A stretch of DNA of 64,000 bases from Chlamydiia bacterium (GTDB lineage Bacteria; Chlamydiota; Chlamydiia; Chlamydiales; 2-12-FULL-49-11), in assembly GCA_022601435.1 (NCBI GenBank), contig JAJACQ010000020.1:190879-254878 (forward strand). Direction: 5' to 3'. Under the pieces are notes generated by a model. It was not told the origin of the DNA. It saw nothing but the letters and a program-made list of their open reading frames with translations, and did no database searches. This document shows positions 50,244 to 59,077 of the stretch, one piece after another (within the stretch, counting starts at the first letter, position 1; the number at the start of each line of letters is the position of its first letter). Both the position numbers and the translations under genes were made by a program.

Positions 50244-50873
50244 TTAACCAGGCGTAGAACAAGTTTCAGGAGTCTTTAGTCCTACAACTTGATCAATCAA
50301 TCCATACTTAACAGCTTCTTCAGCGCTCATATAATAATCTCTGTCAGAATCTTCAATGATTTGCTCAATAGGTTTTCCTGTATGCTTACTTAAAATTTCT
50401 GATAGACGCCTTTTTAAATAAATGATTTCATTAGCTTGAAGTTCGATCTCTTTTGAGGTGCCGCCAACACCGCCAGATGGCTGGTGAATCATAATACGAG
50501 AATTTGGAAGTGCAAATCGCTTTCCTTTTGATCCTGCAGCTAATAAAAGTGACCCCATTGAAGCTGCCATTCCAATGCAATAAGTGTTTACTTCGCATTC
50601 TAAATACTGAATCGTATCGTAAATTGCAAGACCCGCAGATACCATTCCACCAGGGGAGTTGATGTACATGCTAATAGGTTTTTTTGGATCAGAAGCTCTT
50701 AAGAAAATCAACTGAGCTATGATGTTGTTTGCTACTTGATCATTGATCTCTGTGCCAAGAAAAATTATTCTGTCGGCAAGTAATCTTGAGAATATATCTG
50801 TTGTTCTTTCTCCACGCGCAGTCTCTTCTGTAACGTAAGGGATGATTGAACTAGTGGGTCTTTTTTTTGACAT
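50244..50873 (-). CDS. clpP: ATP-dependent Clp protease proteolytic subunit (second copy)
   Basis: [45 protein letters not shown]; next to clpX. Confidence 0.95.
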   Translation of the reverse strand: MSKKRPTSSIIPYVTEETARGERTTDIFSRLLADRIIFLGTEINDQVANNIIAQLIFLRASDPKKPISMYINSPGGMVSAGLAIYDTIQYLECEVNTYCIGMAASMGSLLLAAGSKGKRFALPNSRIMIHQPSGGVGGTSKEIELQANEIIYLKRRLSEILSKHTGKPIEQIIEDSDRDYYMSAEEAVKYGLIDQVVGLKTPETCSTPG

Positions 50874-51094
50874 TGCAAATCCTTCTTTTAACTTTTATAG
50901 TGGCATCTAAAAAATGCTCTAAATTAAATAATATCGCGAGAGTTGAAGCTCGTCAAGAGTTTTATTTCTTAGAGCCTGTCTCCAATAAAGAATACTAGGT
51001 TTTTTAAAAAAATTACACCTGTTTTCATGCAATATTGTAGAGCAAGCCTAATTTAAGCGGACCAAAAAAAATACATATCAGAGTAAGAATTTAG

Positions 51095-52621
51095 TTAACC
51101 AGCAGCATGCTCTAGCTGATCAAGAATATAGTCTTCGGCCTTGTGCATCATTACTTGAGTTAACGCCATTTGCTTTTGCTCATCTGACATTGATTGATAC
51201 TGAAGCTTCTTTTGATCCGCATACATCATTTCTAAAATTGAAGAATAATCAGGTTTTAAATCGTCATCTCCAATTGAAATTTTATTTTCTTGAACAATAT
51301 TTCTGCAGAGATAAAAAAGTCTAATCGCTTGTACAGATTTCTCTTTGATCTCTTCTTTCTTGGCATCTTTTTCTTCTTCAGATAAGTTTTCTTCCCAATC
51401 TTTTTTGAATTCTGGATTGTTAAAAAGTTGAGACATTCTGTGATTAGCTTCCTTTTCTAATAAAGTAGCGGGGATATCAAACAGTACTTTTTCGATTAAT
51501 TGTTTTTCGATCTCTTCACGATCAGTTTCTCTTTGAACGCGCTCATCTTTTTTGATAACTAAATTGGTTAGCTTTTCTTTCATTTCAGCAACATCACTTA
51601 CACCAACTTTTTTTGCTAAATCATCATCAATTGCCGGAAGCGTTGATTTTTCAATGGAGGCAATCGTGATCTTAACTTTTTTCTCTTTGAAGTTTTTCTT
51701 ATCTTCTTCAGAAGCCTTTTCATCAGGCTTTGAAATGCCCTCAACAGATTCACCTTTCTTAAGGCCCATGACAAGATCTTGCATCCATTTAACCATTTTG
51801 CCGGATTTTACTTCGAACCTTGCTCCATTAAAAACTTGCGCCGGAGGGTCTTGATCTAAATCGTCAATGTCTAATAAAACAAAATCGCCTTCTTCTACTC
51901 CACGATCTTCAATCTGCTCCCAATCTGCATAAAAAGATCTGACATTGTCAATCTCTTCATTAACTCTTTTTTCATCCACTTTGTTTTCTTTTGTCGTCTT
52001 TATATCAAAAACAGACATGTCTAATTCTGGAATGATTGGCTCTGATTCAAAACTAAAAATAAGTTTTTTATCCTCGCCTTCACCCTCAACATTGAAAGTG
52101 ATATTTCCGTGGCCATGTAAAATAGGAGTCTTAGCTTCTTTTTGACATTCAGTAAAACTTAAATCAGCAACAGCTTGATCTGTTTCTTGCTTCACCTGCG
52201 CACTATGCTTTTTTAATATGATTGACTCAGGAGCCTTTCCTTTTCTAAATCCAGGAATCGATACACCCTTAGCAATCTTTTTAATAGCCTGCTTGCGAGC
52301 CTTTTCCCAAAGAAGCTTTGAAGGGGACGCTATATACTTAACCTTGCAATTAGCCTCAACTTCCATATCAAACGAAATATTATCATTTTTAAAACTTTCT
52401 TTCTTTACCTCAGTCTTAGGCTCAACGACCTTTTTAACAGCTTCCTTTTTAGGGGCCTCTTTCTTAGCATCCTTCTTCACAGCATCTTTCGTTACATCAG
52501 TCTTCTTAGCAGTAGTCGCTTTAGTCTCTTTCTTAGGAGCAGCCTTCTTAGTAGAAGATTTTTTAGCAGCAGCCTTCTTCTCTACATTTTCTTCAGTTTC
52601 GCTATCAGTTTTCTTAGCCAT
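51095..52621 (-). CDS. tig: Trigger factor with Lys/Ala-rich N-terminal extension
   Basis: PGFRKGKAPESIILKKH ribosome-binding signature after ~75 aa of KKAAAKKSSTKKAAPKK-type sequence. Confidence 0.92.
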   Translation of the reverse strand: MAKKTDSETEENVEKKAAAKKSSTKKAAPKKETKATTAKKTDVTKDAVKKDAKKEAPKKEAVKKVVEPKTEVKKESFKNDNISFDMEVEANCKVKYIASPSKLLWEKARKQAIKKIAKGVSIPGFRKGKAPESIILKKHSAQVKQETDQAVADLSFTECQKEAKTPILHGHGNITFNVEGEGEDKKLIFSFESEPIIPELDMSVFDIKTTKENKVDEKRVNEEIDNVRSFYADWEQIEDRGVEEGDFVLLDIDDLDQDPPAQVFNGARFEVKSGKMVKWMQDLVMGLKKGESVEGISKPDEKASEEDKKNFKEKKVKITIASIEKSTLPAIDDDLAKKVGVSDVAEMKEKLTNLVIKKDERVQRETDREEIEKQLIEKVLFDIPATLLEKEANHRMSQLFNNPEFKKDWEENLSEEEKDAKKEEIKEKSVQAIRLFYLCRNIVQENKISIGDDDLKPDYSSILEMMYADQKKLQYQSMSDEQKQMALTQVMMHKAEDYILDQLEHAAG

Positions 52622-52655
52622 AATTCCTCGTAATAAAGTTGGAGTAAAATAAAAA

Positions 52656-52726
52656 GCGGGTGATGAGATTCGAACCCACGACCCTCACGTTGGCAACGTG
52701 ATGCTCTACCACTGAGCTACACCCGC
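52656..52726 (-). tRNA. tRNA-Gly (anticodon GCC)
   Basis: GCGGGTGTAGCTCAGTGGTAGAGCATCACGTTGCCAACGTGAGGGTCGTGGGTTCGAATCTCATCACCCGC folds as a cloverleaf; CCA not encoded. Confidence 0.97.
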
Positions 52727-52734
52727 AAAAAAGT

Positions 52735-52767
52735 ACTTAAAGTTTAGGCGATACCTAAACTTTAAGT
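52735..52767 (-). other. Perfect 14-bp inverted repeat next to tRNA 5' end (terminator-like on minus strand)
   Basis: ACTTAAAGTTTAGG-cgata-CCTAAACTTTAAGT; minus strand continues into TACTTTTTT and then the tRNA. Confidence 0.8.
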
Positions 52768-52771
52768 CAAT

Positions 52772-53176
52772 AAAAACTGTTTAGTTTGGGTTTATTTTTC
52801 CTAATCCGTGCCTCGGAGTACCCTTTCGTACACTTTCGGCCCGGATATAGAAAAACTAACCTCCAAACTATTCCAGTTTTTGCGCTCATGTGGTGACAAG
52901 TGTTTTGTTTTGCCTCTGCTTTCCTAATCCGGGCCTCGGAGTACCCTTTCGTACACTTTCGGCCCGGATACCATAGCCTAAGCTCAGAAATTTATTTAAT
53001 AAGACAATTTGCTCATCTCGCTCTTTTGATTTATGCTCATTGCAGTTGTGTATACACAAATGCTGCTTCACACACCGCTGACGCTAATCAAAATATCAAG
53101 CGATCAGTTTGTCTTATTCAAGAAAATTTCTGAGTTAGGCTATGTGAAAAACTAACCTTCAAACTAAACAGTTTTT
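52772..53176. repeat. Multi-branched palindrome containing constant-loop copies C and D
   Basis: Outer arms AAAAACTGTTTAGTTTGGGTTTATTTTTC / GAAAAACTAACCTTCAAACTAAACAGTTTTT enclose two constant-loop hairpins and another IR (52972-53007 / 53109-53144). Confidence 0.85.
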
Positions 53177-53404
53177 TATAAATCCACCAGTAGGATTATT
53201 TGTAAATATTAGGATGTGGATTTTGATGGGTTGAAGCTGAGAAGTAAATTCCTTTGCGATAGAGAATTGTGGGATTAAATACTTCAATTTTTATATACAA
53301 ATTTGAAATAATTAGAATAAGGAAAGTTTAGGATTAATTAAATTTATCATGACAATTAGATTCAAATAAGCTATAGTCTCTAGACTTATAAATTATAAAA
53401 AGGA

Positions 53405-53848
53405 GTGGGCGTGGCTGGAAATATACCAATAATGTCGGATCAAAAATTTGCTTTAGTTGTAGGTTTTTTTGCAGATACAAAATACAATAAAGTCTTTCAG
53501 AAGTTAGAGCTTATTGCAGTTGAAGGGCGCTTCAGTAATGTTGTTACTCTAGTAATAGATAGCGCTTTCAGATATTTTCAAGTGCCTGCGAAATTTATTC
53601 AAGCGGTAGCTCCAACCAATTTTCAAGGATTAGTTCTAACAGCTCCTGAAAGAAAATTATTGCATAAGATAAAACAACAACTAAATTGTGTTCAAGTGCA
53701 CCTGGATTTGCCACGCAATGCAATAAATAGAGTTGCTAGTGTTATAAACAATTATCCTAATGTACTTAATTATTTTGAGGTTCCTGCTGTGAGAGACGGT
53801 TATATACGTTTTGCCTTAAATTTTAATTCTGATAATCGTAAGCTCTGA
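53405..53848 (+). CDS. Hypothetical protein
   Basis: 147-aa ORF with aaggag RBS; no family recognised. Confidence 0.55.
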   Translation: MGVAGNIPIMSDQKFALVVGFFADTKYNKVFQKLELIAVEGRFSNVVTLVIDSAFRYFQVPAKFIQAVAPTNFQGLVLTAPERKLLHKIKQQLNCVQVHLDLPRNAINRVASVINNYPNVLNYFEVPAVRDGYIRFALNFNSDNRKL

Positions 53849-53968
53849 TTGAGTAAATAGATTATTAAATTTATTTGCATATGCCTTTTCAAGTTTGAAG
53901 TGCAGCATTAAGAGTAAAAATAATGAATAGGCGGATGATGTGAAGCATTTTATGGTATTCATTTATAT

Positions 53969-54022
53969 TTTTTTTGCCTGTAGGCGAAAAATCAAGCATG
54001 GGTTCCCAAAGGGCATAGCCCA
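53969..54022 (+). repeat. Two-hairpin intergenic family, copy 4
   Basis: TTTTTGCCtgtaGGCgAAAAA-tcaagcatgggttcccaaaGGGCatAGCCC. Confidence 0.7.
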
Positions 54023-54110
54023 TCTTAGTACCTACAAGTTTTTAAATAATTCAACTTCATGCCTCAAATCAAAATGGTAAGCATAGATGGGTAATAACTG
54101 AAAAACTCAT

Positions 54111-54143
54111 AATTAAAATCAATAATATTAAAATTAGAATTAT
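54111..54143. repeat. 33-bp AT-rich dispersed repeat, copy 3
   Basis: aattaaaatcaataatattaaaattagaattat. Confidence 0.75.
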
Positions 54144-54153
54144 TTATTATCCA

Positions 54154-54209
54154 ATTTTTTTGCATTGCAAAAAATCAAGCATAGGTTTGTTAAGGACGTA
54201 GTCCTTGAC
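54154..54209 (+). repeat. Two-hairpin intergenic family, copy 5
   Basis: TTTTTTGCattGCAAAAAA-tcaagcataggtttgttAAGGACgtaGTCCTT. Confidence 0.75.
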
Positions 54210-54319
54210 CAGGGTATGGGACAGAGTCCCATAGGATTTTAAAAAAAGATGTGGGTACTAAGATGGGCATAGCCCTTTGGCCTGCAAAGCACCTGCGTGG
54301 CAATGCAGAATGGCCATTG

Positions 54320-57300
54320 CTAGTCGTTGGTCTTGAGAAGATCGAGGACGTCTTCCCATGTGAGCTTAGAGATGATATCTTCGTCTGAAGAAACGATCTT
54401 TTTGACAACGCCCATTTTCTTTTGTTGCATCGCGACGATTTTTTCTTCGATCGTATCGAGCGTGACGAGCTTGTATACGGAAACATTGTTCTTTTGCCCC
54501 ATCCTGTGTACACGGTCTGTTGCTTGATTCTCAACTGCTGGATTCCACCACATGTCGTAGTGAATGACAGTGTCGGCGCTTGTGAGGTTAAGCCCTGTTC
54601 CACCTGCCTTGAGAGAGACGAGGAAAATGGGGTTATCGCCTTCATTAAAGCCTTTAACAATATCCATACGATTCTTAGACGATCCGTCAAGATATGAGTA
54701 TTTAATCCCTTTAGCGTCAAATTCATTACGCATGATCTTGAGCATTTTTGTATATTGTGAGAATATAACTGTTTTGTGACCACCATTTATGAGTGTCTCG
54801 AGAAGTTCAAGCAGCATATCGAATTTTGCTGAATCACCTGCTTCGCCATCTTCTTTTGCAAAGATCGCTGGATGACAACAAATCTGCTTAAGACGTGTGA
54901 GTGTTGCAAGTACATGGATCTGCACTTTATCAAACCCATCTCTTTCAACAAGTTTTGTGAGTTCATTCTTGGCAGATGTTGCATAAGAGTTATAGAGCTC
55001 TTTTTGAGCTTTAGAAAGCTTATTATGGAAAACAATTTGTGAGACATCTGGAAGATCGTCTAGCACATCTGATTTCATTCTACGCAAGATAAAAGGAGCA
55101 ACTTTCTTTTTAAGGTATTCTAGGTTCTTTTTAAGATCGTCATTTTTCTGTCTTACGTACTTTTCAAGGAAGCGATCATATGAATTAAGGAAGTTCGGCA
55201 TAAGGAAATCAAAGAGGCTCCACAGCTCATCTAAAGAGTTCTCAATCGGCGTACCTGAAAGTATCAGCTTATAATTTGATTTTAGCATTTTAACAGATTT
55301 AGCATTTCTGGTAGCTCTGTTTTTAATGTGCTGAGCTTCATCGAGAATTGAATAGTGGAAGACAGTCTCTTTATAAAGCTCTACGTCTTTTTGTAGTAGG
55401 CTGTAGGATGTGATGATTGCATCATAGTTATCAATTGTCATGATGAGCTTCTTTCTTTGGTTCGGAATGCCGTCAATAACAATTGTTTTAAAGTTTGGGT
55501 TGAATTTATGAAATTCTTCTTTCCAATTGTATAAAAGGGATGTCGGGCAGACAATGATTGATGGTGTGTTTGCTGAATCTTTACTTTGTGTGAGTGTTAC
55601 AATTGTTTGAAGTGTTTTACCAAGTCCCATGTCATCGGCCAAAATTCCCCCTAAGAACATATTTCTTAGTCTTTCTAGATAGTTTACCCCATCAACCTGA
55701 TAAGGCCTGAGGGTAGCATCGATTTCTTTTGGAATAGCAGAGAATGTAAATTCCTTTTCTCCAAGCATTTGAGCTCTTATTTCTTCAAGTCTTGGTGATA
55801 TTTCAAATGTTACAGGAAGGTCATTAAATTGTTCAGCGCTGATATTTGCGATTGACCAGATAGGCGATGTGATTGTGTGGTTAGAAAGTTTTTTGATGCC
55901 TAGCTCATCGAATAAATTAACAATCTTTGACAAGCTCTTTAAATTAAGCACTAAAATCTTATTCATTCGTGTAGTGGATTCTTTTGGGGCGCCTTTCTTT
56001 TTATAGCTGAGTTCTAAATATGATCTTTTTGATAAGATGCAATCCCAAAGACTATCCATGGAAAGGCCTTTTAAATCACCTTCTACATTCAAGTTAAGCT
56101 GGTATGAGTCTAGACGATCTGAATGTGTTAATGACAGAGTGAATTTAGAAGAATCATAGATAAATTGATCTAAAAGATTTTGAGGACAGTTAAAATCAAT
56201 GGTGTCTTTATAAAGAGGAAGGCGTTCAGTCATGAATTCAACGACCTTTCTTTCACTTTTTGTGACAAAAGCCCCGCTATCTTTTTCGTAGATAAAATCT
56301 AAAAATAGATTGTCTATAATTTCTTTTTCATCAGAAAGGTTTCGAGCCATCAATCCGCTATCATTTTGGAAAGGGTTTAAATGGTCAATTGAAAGGCAGT
56401 CTGATGTTGCTGGAATCTTAACATTGTTATAGATAAATTCTAAAGAAGCTTCTAGCTCGCCGTCAAGATAGGATATTTTACATTCACCTTTGATTTTTCT
56501 TACGTATGGAAGGGTTGTAAATTCATTGAAAATCTCACTACCAGTAATATTTGCATAAGAAGAAAGTTTTCCTAACCCGTTTTCTATAAACGTTCCAAAT
56601 AGTGGTTTACAAATCGTAATCTCACGAAGAGGCATTAAGTTTAAAAGGTGTTGTCTTGTCACAGACTTTCCAAATAAATAGAAGGTGTTTTGATAAATAA
56701 AAGAAGGGGAGGCGCACTCAAAAAAGAGAGCGTCTTCTAAAGAGATGACATTTTCACCTGCTTGGATAGACGGGTTAATCAAAATTTTTGAAGCAGGTGG
56801 TTTAATATATTCAAGCTTCATATTGAAAGTTGCATAGACAGGAGAGAAATGAAGGGGCGTGTCTAGGTTCTCAAAAAAGATACCTGGTAGAGGGTGTGAA
56901 ATGGGGCTGTTTTGGGATCCAGTAGGGAGGCAGTTGTAGGCGCTTGAAAAACACTTTGCTAGCAGTAGGCCTAAGGATTTGGTTTCAATATAGGCTGATT
57001 TCTGACCGCGTTCTGTGGTAGCTTTTTCATGCACTCGAGCATAATCAATGATCATCCGCACGATGTCTTTTGAGTTTTCAGGGAAAGACTCTGTTGTGAA
57101 TAGATATTTTTTTCCACCAATTTGCAGAGGCTCTTCATAACGAATGCCATCTAAAAAAGTTTTGGCATTTGGGATGTGGAGAGGTTTTGATCTTGAGGGA
57201 AGGCGCAGTGCAAACTGAAGTTCTGCAATAAGCTTTGAGCCATCACGTCCTTCTGGAAAGGAATAGGTAATCATAATAGAGGCGCGACTTACCTCAACTT

Positions 57301-57850
57301 CTGCTTTGGTCTGGAAAAATGGAGAAATAGCCAGAACATTTGAGGCAAATATGTATTCCTGCATAAGCTCTTTTTGAAACTCTTCGTCTTTACGCTTTTC
57401 TTCTTTTGATACGGCGTCTTTTACAGCTTCTAAGATCTCATCTTTTTGGTTTTCGTGAACATCTTCTAGATCTGAATCTTTTGAATAGCTGACAAGCATT
57501 TTATCTAGGTGTGCTTCTAAATAAAATAGCAGAGCTGCTAAGTGTTGGCAGTCGTAGTGATAAGGGCAATTGCAATCAGAATCTATAGTTTCACAATCTA
57601 AGCGATCGATCTCAATTTCGCATTCATAAGAATTTTCGAATTGACCTGCTACTTTTGCACTAATACGTAAAGTGGATGAGTCAATGTTAACTATTTTTGC
57701 AGAAGTCACCTTTTTGTCGGTGAAGAGCTCTTTACCTTCTCGCAAAACATTTTGTGAAAAATCTTGCTTGAGTTTTCTAACGTTTAGCATAAAAAATTTC
57801 CCGCCTTGTAAAAACGTGTGAAGGATCCTTTGTAACCTATTTCGTAACAT
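54320..57850 (-). CDS. SNF2-family helicase with N-terminal SWIM-like zinc finger (CT708-like)
   Basis: DDMGLGKTLQTIV, LDEAQHIKN, LSGTPIENSLDELWSL, ATDRVHRMGQ; DCNCPYHYDCQHLAALL. Confidence 0.93.
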   Translation of the reverse strand: MLRNRLQRILHTFLQGGKFFMLNVRKLKQDFSQNVLREGKELFTDKKVTSAKIVNIDSSTLRISAKVAGQFENSYECEIEIDRLDCETIDSDCNCPYHYDCQHLAALLFYLEAHLDKMLVSYSKDSDLEDVHENQKDEILEAVKDAVSKEEKRKDEEFQKELMQEYIFASNVLAISPFFQTKAEVEVSRASIMITYSFPEGRDGSKLIAELQFALRLPSRSKPLHIPNAKTFLDGIRYEEPLQIGGKKYLFTTESFPENSKDIVRMIIDYARVHEKATTERGQKSAYIETKSLGLLLAKCFSSAYNCLPTGSQNSPISHPLPGIFFENLDTPLHFSPVYATFNMKLEYIKPPASKILINPSIQAGENVISLEDALFFECASPSFIYQNTFYLFGKSVTRQHLLNLMPLREITICKPLFGTFIENGLGKLSSYANITGSEIFNEFTTLPYVRKIKGECKISYLDGELEASLEFIYNNVKIPATSDCLSIDHLNPFQNDSGLMARNLSDEKEIIDNLFLDFIYEKDSGAFVTKSERKVVEFMTERLPLYKDTIDFNCPQNLLDQFIYDSSKFTLSLTHSDRLDSYQLNLNVEGDLKGLSMDSLWDCILSKRSYLELSYKKKGAPKESTTRMNKILVLNLKSLSKIVNLFDELGIKKLSNHTITSPIWSIANISAEQFNDLPVTFEISPRLEEIRAQMLGEKEFTFSAIPKEIDATLRPYQVDGVNYLERLRNMFLGGILADDMGLGKTLQTIVTLTQSKDSANTPSIIVCPTSLLYNWKEEFHKFNPNFKTIVIDGIPNQRKKLIMTIDNYDAIITSYSLLQKDVELYKETVFHYSILDEAQHIKNRATRNAKSVKMLKSNYKLILSGTPIENSLDELWSLFDFLMPNFLNSYDRFLEKYVRQKNDDLKKNLEYLKKKVAPFILRRMKSDVLDDLPDVSQIVFHNKLSKAQKELYNSYATSAKNELTKLVERDGFDKVQIHVLATLTRLKQICCHPAIFAKEDGEAGDSAKFDMLLELLETLINGGHKTVIFSQYTKMLKIMRNEFDAKGIKYSYLDGSSKNRMDIVKGFNEGDNPIFLVSLKAGGTGLNLTSADTVIHYDMWWNPAVENQATDRVHRMGQKNNVSVYKLVTLDTIEEKIVAMQQKKMGVVKKIVSSDEDIISKLTWEDVLDLLKTND

Positions 57851-57969
57851 TCTACAAGAAAAAAGATCATTGTTTTATGCGAAATTAAATGACTATAATG
57901 TATAGGTTGATCGGAAATAAAATCTCTGGTACCATGAGAAAACAGAAAATTTTACCAGAGAATCCTCTC

Positions 57970-59067
57970 ATGAAAGAATTAGAATTCATCAAGAAAAAAT
58001 CCTTGCAGCTTAGTAAGATGGCGTTTGGAAAATGGCAGAAATTATCAAACTTATTTGCAAGCGATATAGGTATTGACTTAGGTACAGCTAACACTTTGGT
58101 TTACGTAAGAGGTAAGGGAATTGTTTTAGCAGAACCATCTGTTGTGGCCGTTGATTCATCGACAAACGAAGTGCTTGCAGTAGGACAAAAGGCTAAAGCG
58201 ATGCTTGGTAAAACACCTAGAAAAATTCATGCTGTTAGACCGATGAAAGACGGTGTAATTGCTGATTTTGAGATTGCAGAAGGTATGTTAAAGGCGTTGA
58301 TTAAAAAAATTACTCCTGCAAGAAGTATTTTTAGGCCAAAGATTTTGATTGCTGTGCCATCCGGGATTACAGGAGTAGAAAAAAGGGCTGTAGAAGATTC
58401 TGCTCTGCGTGCAGGTGCTCAAGAAGTTGTTTTGATAGAAGAACCAATGGCTGCAGCTATTGGTGTAGATCTTCCTGTTCATGAGCCTGCAGCTAACATG
58501 ATCATTGATATTGGTGGTGGTACAACAGAGATTGCGATTATTTCTTTAGGTGGTATAGTTGAATCAAGATCCCTTCGTATCGGCGGTGATGAGTTTGATG
58601 AGTGTATTATTAACTATATGAGACGCACATACAATTTAATGATTGGTCCAAGAACAGCAGAGGAAATTAAGATGACAATTGGCTCTGCTTATCCATTAGG
58701 AGATAATGAGCTTGAGATGGAAGTAAGGGGGCGCGATCAAGTAGCAGGTCTTCCTGTGACTAAGAGGATAAATTCTGTAGAAATTCGTGAGTGTTTATCA
58801 GAACCTATTTTACAGATCGTTGAAAGCGTTAAATTGACACTTGAAAAGTGTCCTCCAGAGCTTGCTGCTGACCTTGTGGACAGGGGTATGGTTTTAGCAG
58901 GTGGTGGCGCGTTGATAAAAGGATTAGACAAATTCTTGATTAAAGAATGTGGGCTTTCAGTTATTATTGCTCCGAATCCTTTACTAGCTGTTTGTTTAGG
59001 TACAGGAAAAGCATTAGAATACCTAGATCAATTCAAAAAAGGGAAAAAGACAGCAAACGCTTCATAA
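57970..59067 (+). CDS. mreB: Rod shape-determining protein MreB
   Basis: DIGIDLGTANTLVYVRGKGIVLAEPSVVA, MIIDIGGGTTEIAIISLGGIV; start refined (ORF open from 57889). Confidence 0.95.
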   Translation: MKELEFIKKKSLQLSKMAFGKWQKLSNLFASDIGIDLGTANTLVYVRGKGIVLAEPSVVAVDSSTNEVLAVGQKAKAMLGKTPRKIHAVRPMKDGVIADFEIAEGMLKALIKKITPARSIFRPKILIAVPSGITGVEKRAVEDSALRAGAQEVVLIEEPMAAAIGVDLPVHEPAANMIIDIGGGTTEIAIISLGGIVESRSLRIGGDEFDECIINYMRRTYNLMIGPRTAEEIKMTIGSAYPLGDNELEMEVRGRDQVAGLPVTKRINSVEIRECLSEPILQIVESVKLTLEKCPPELAADLVDRGMVLAGGGALIKGLDKFLIKECGLSVIIAPNPLLAVCLGTGKALEYLDQFKKGKKTANAS

Positions 59068-59077
59068 GGAGACTTCC

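Noticed and set aside
52886-53133. ORFs 52886-53071 (-) and 52900-53133 (+)
   Set aside because: They lie wholly within the multi-branched palindrome; reading frames imposed by inverted repeats.
54190-54786. 198-aa minus-strand ORF at the 3' end of the SNF2 helicase
   Set aside because: Overlaps the strongly supported SNF2 frame and reads low-quality Ser/Arg/Lys-rich sequence.
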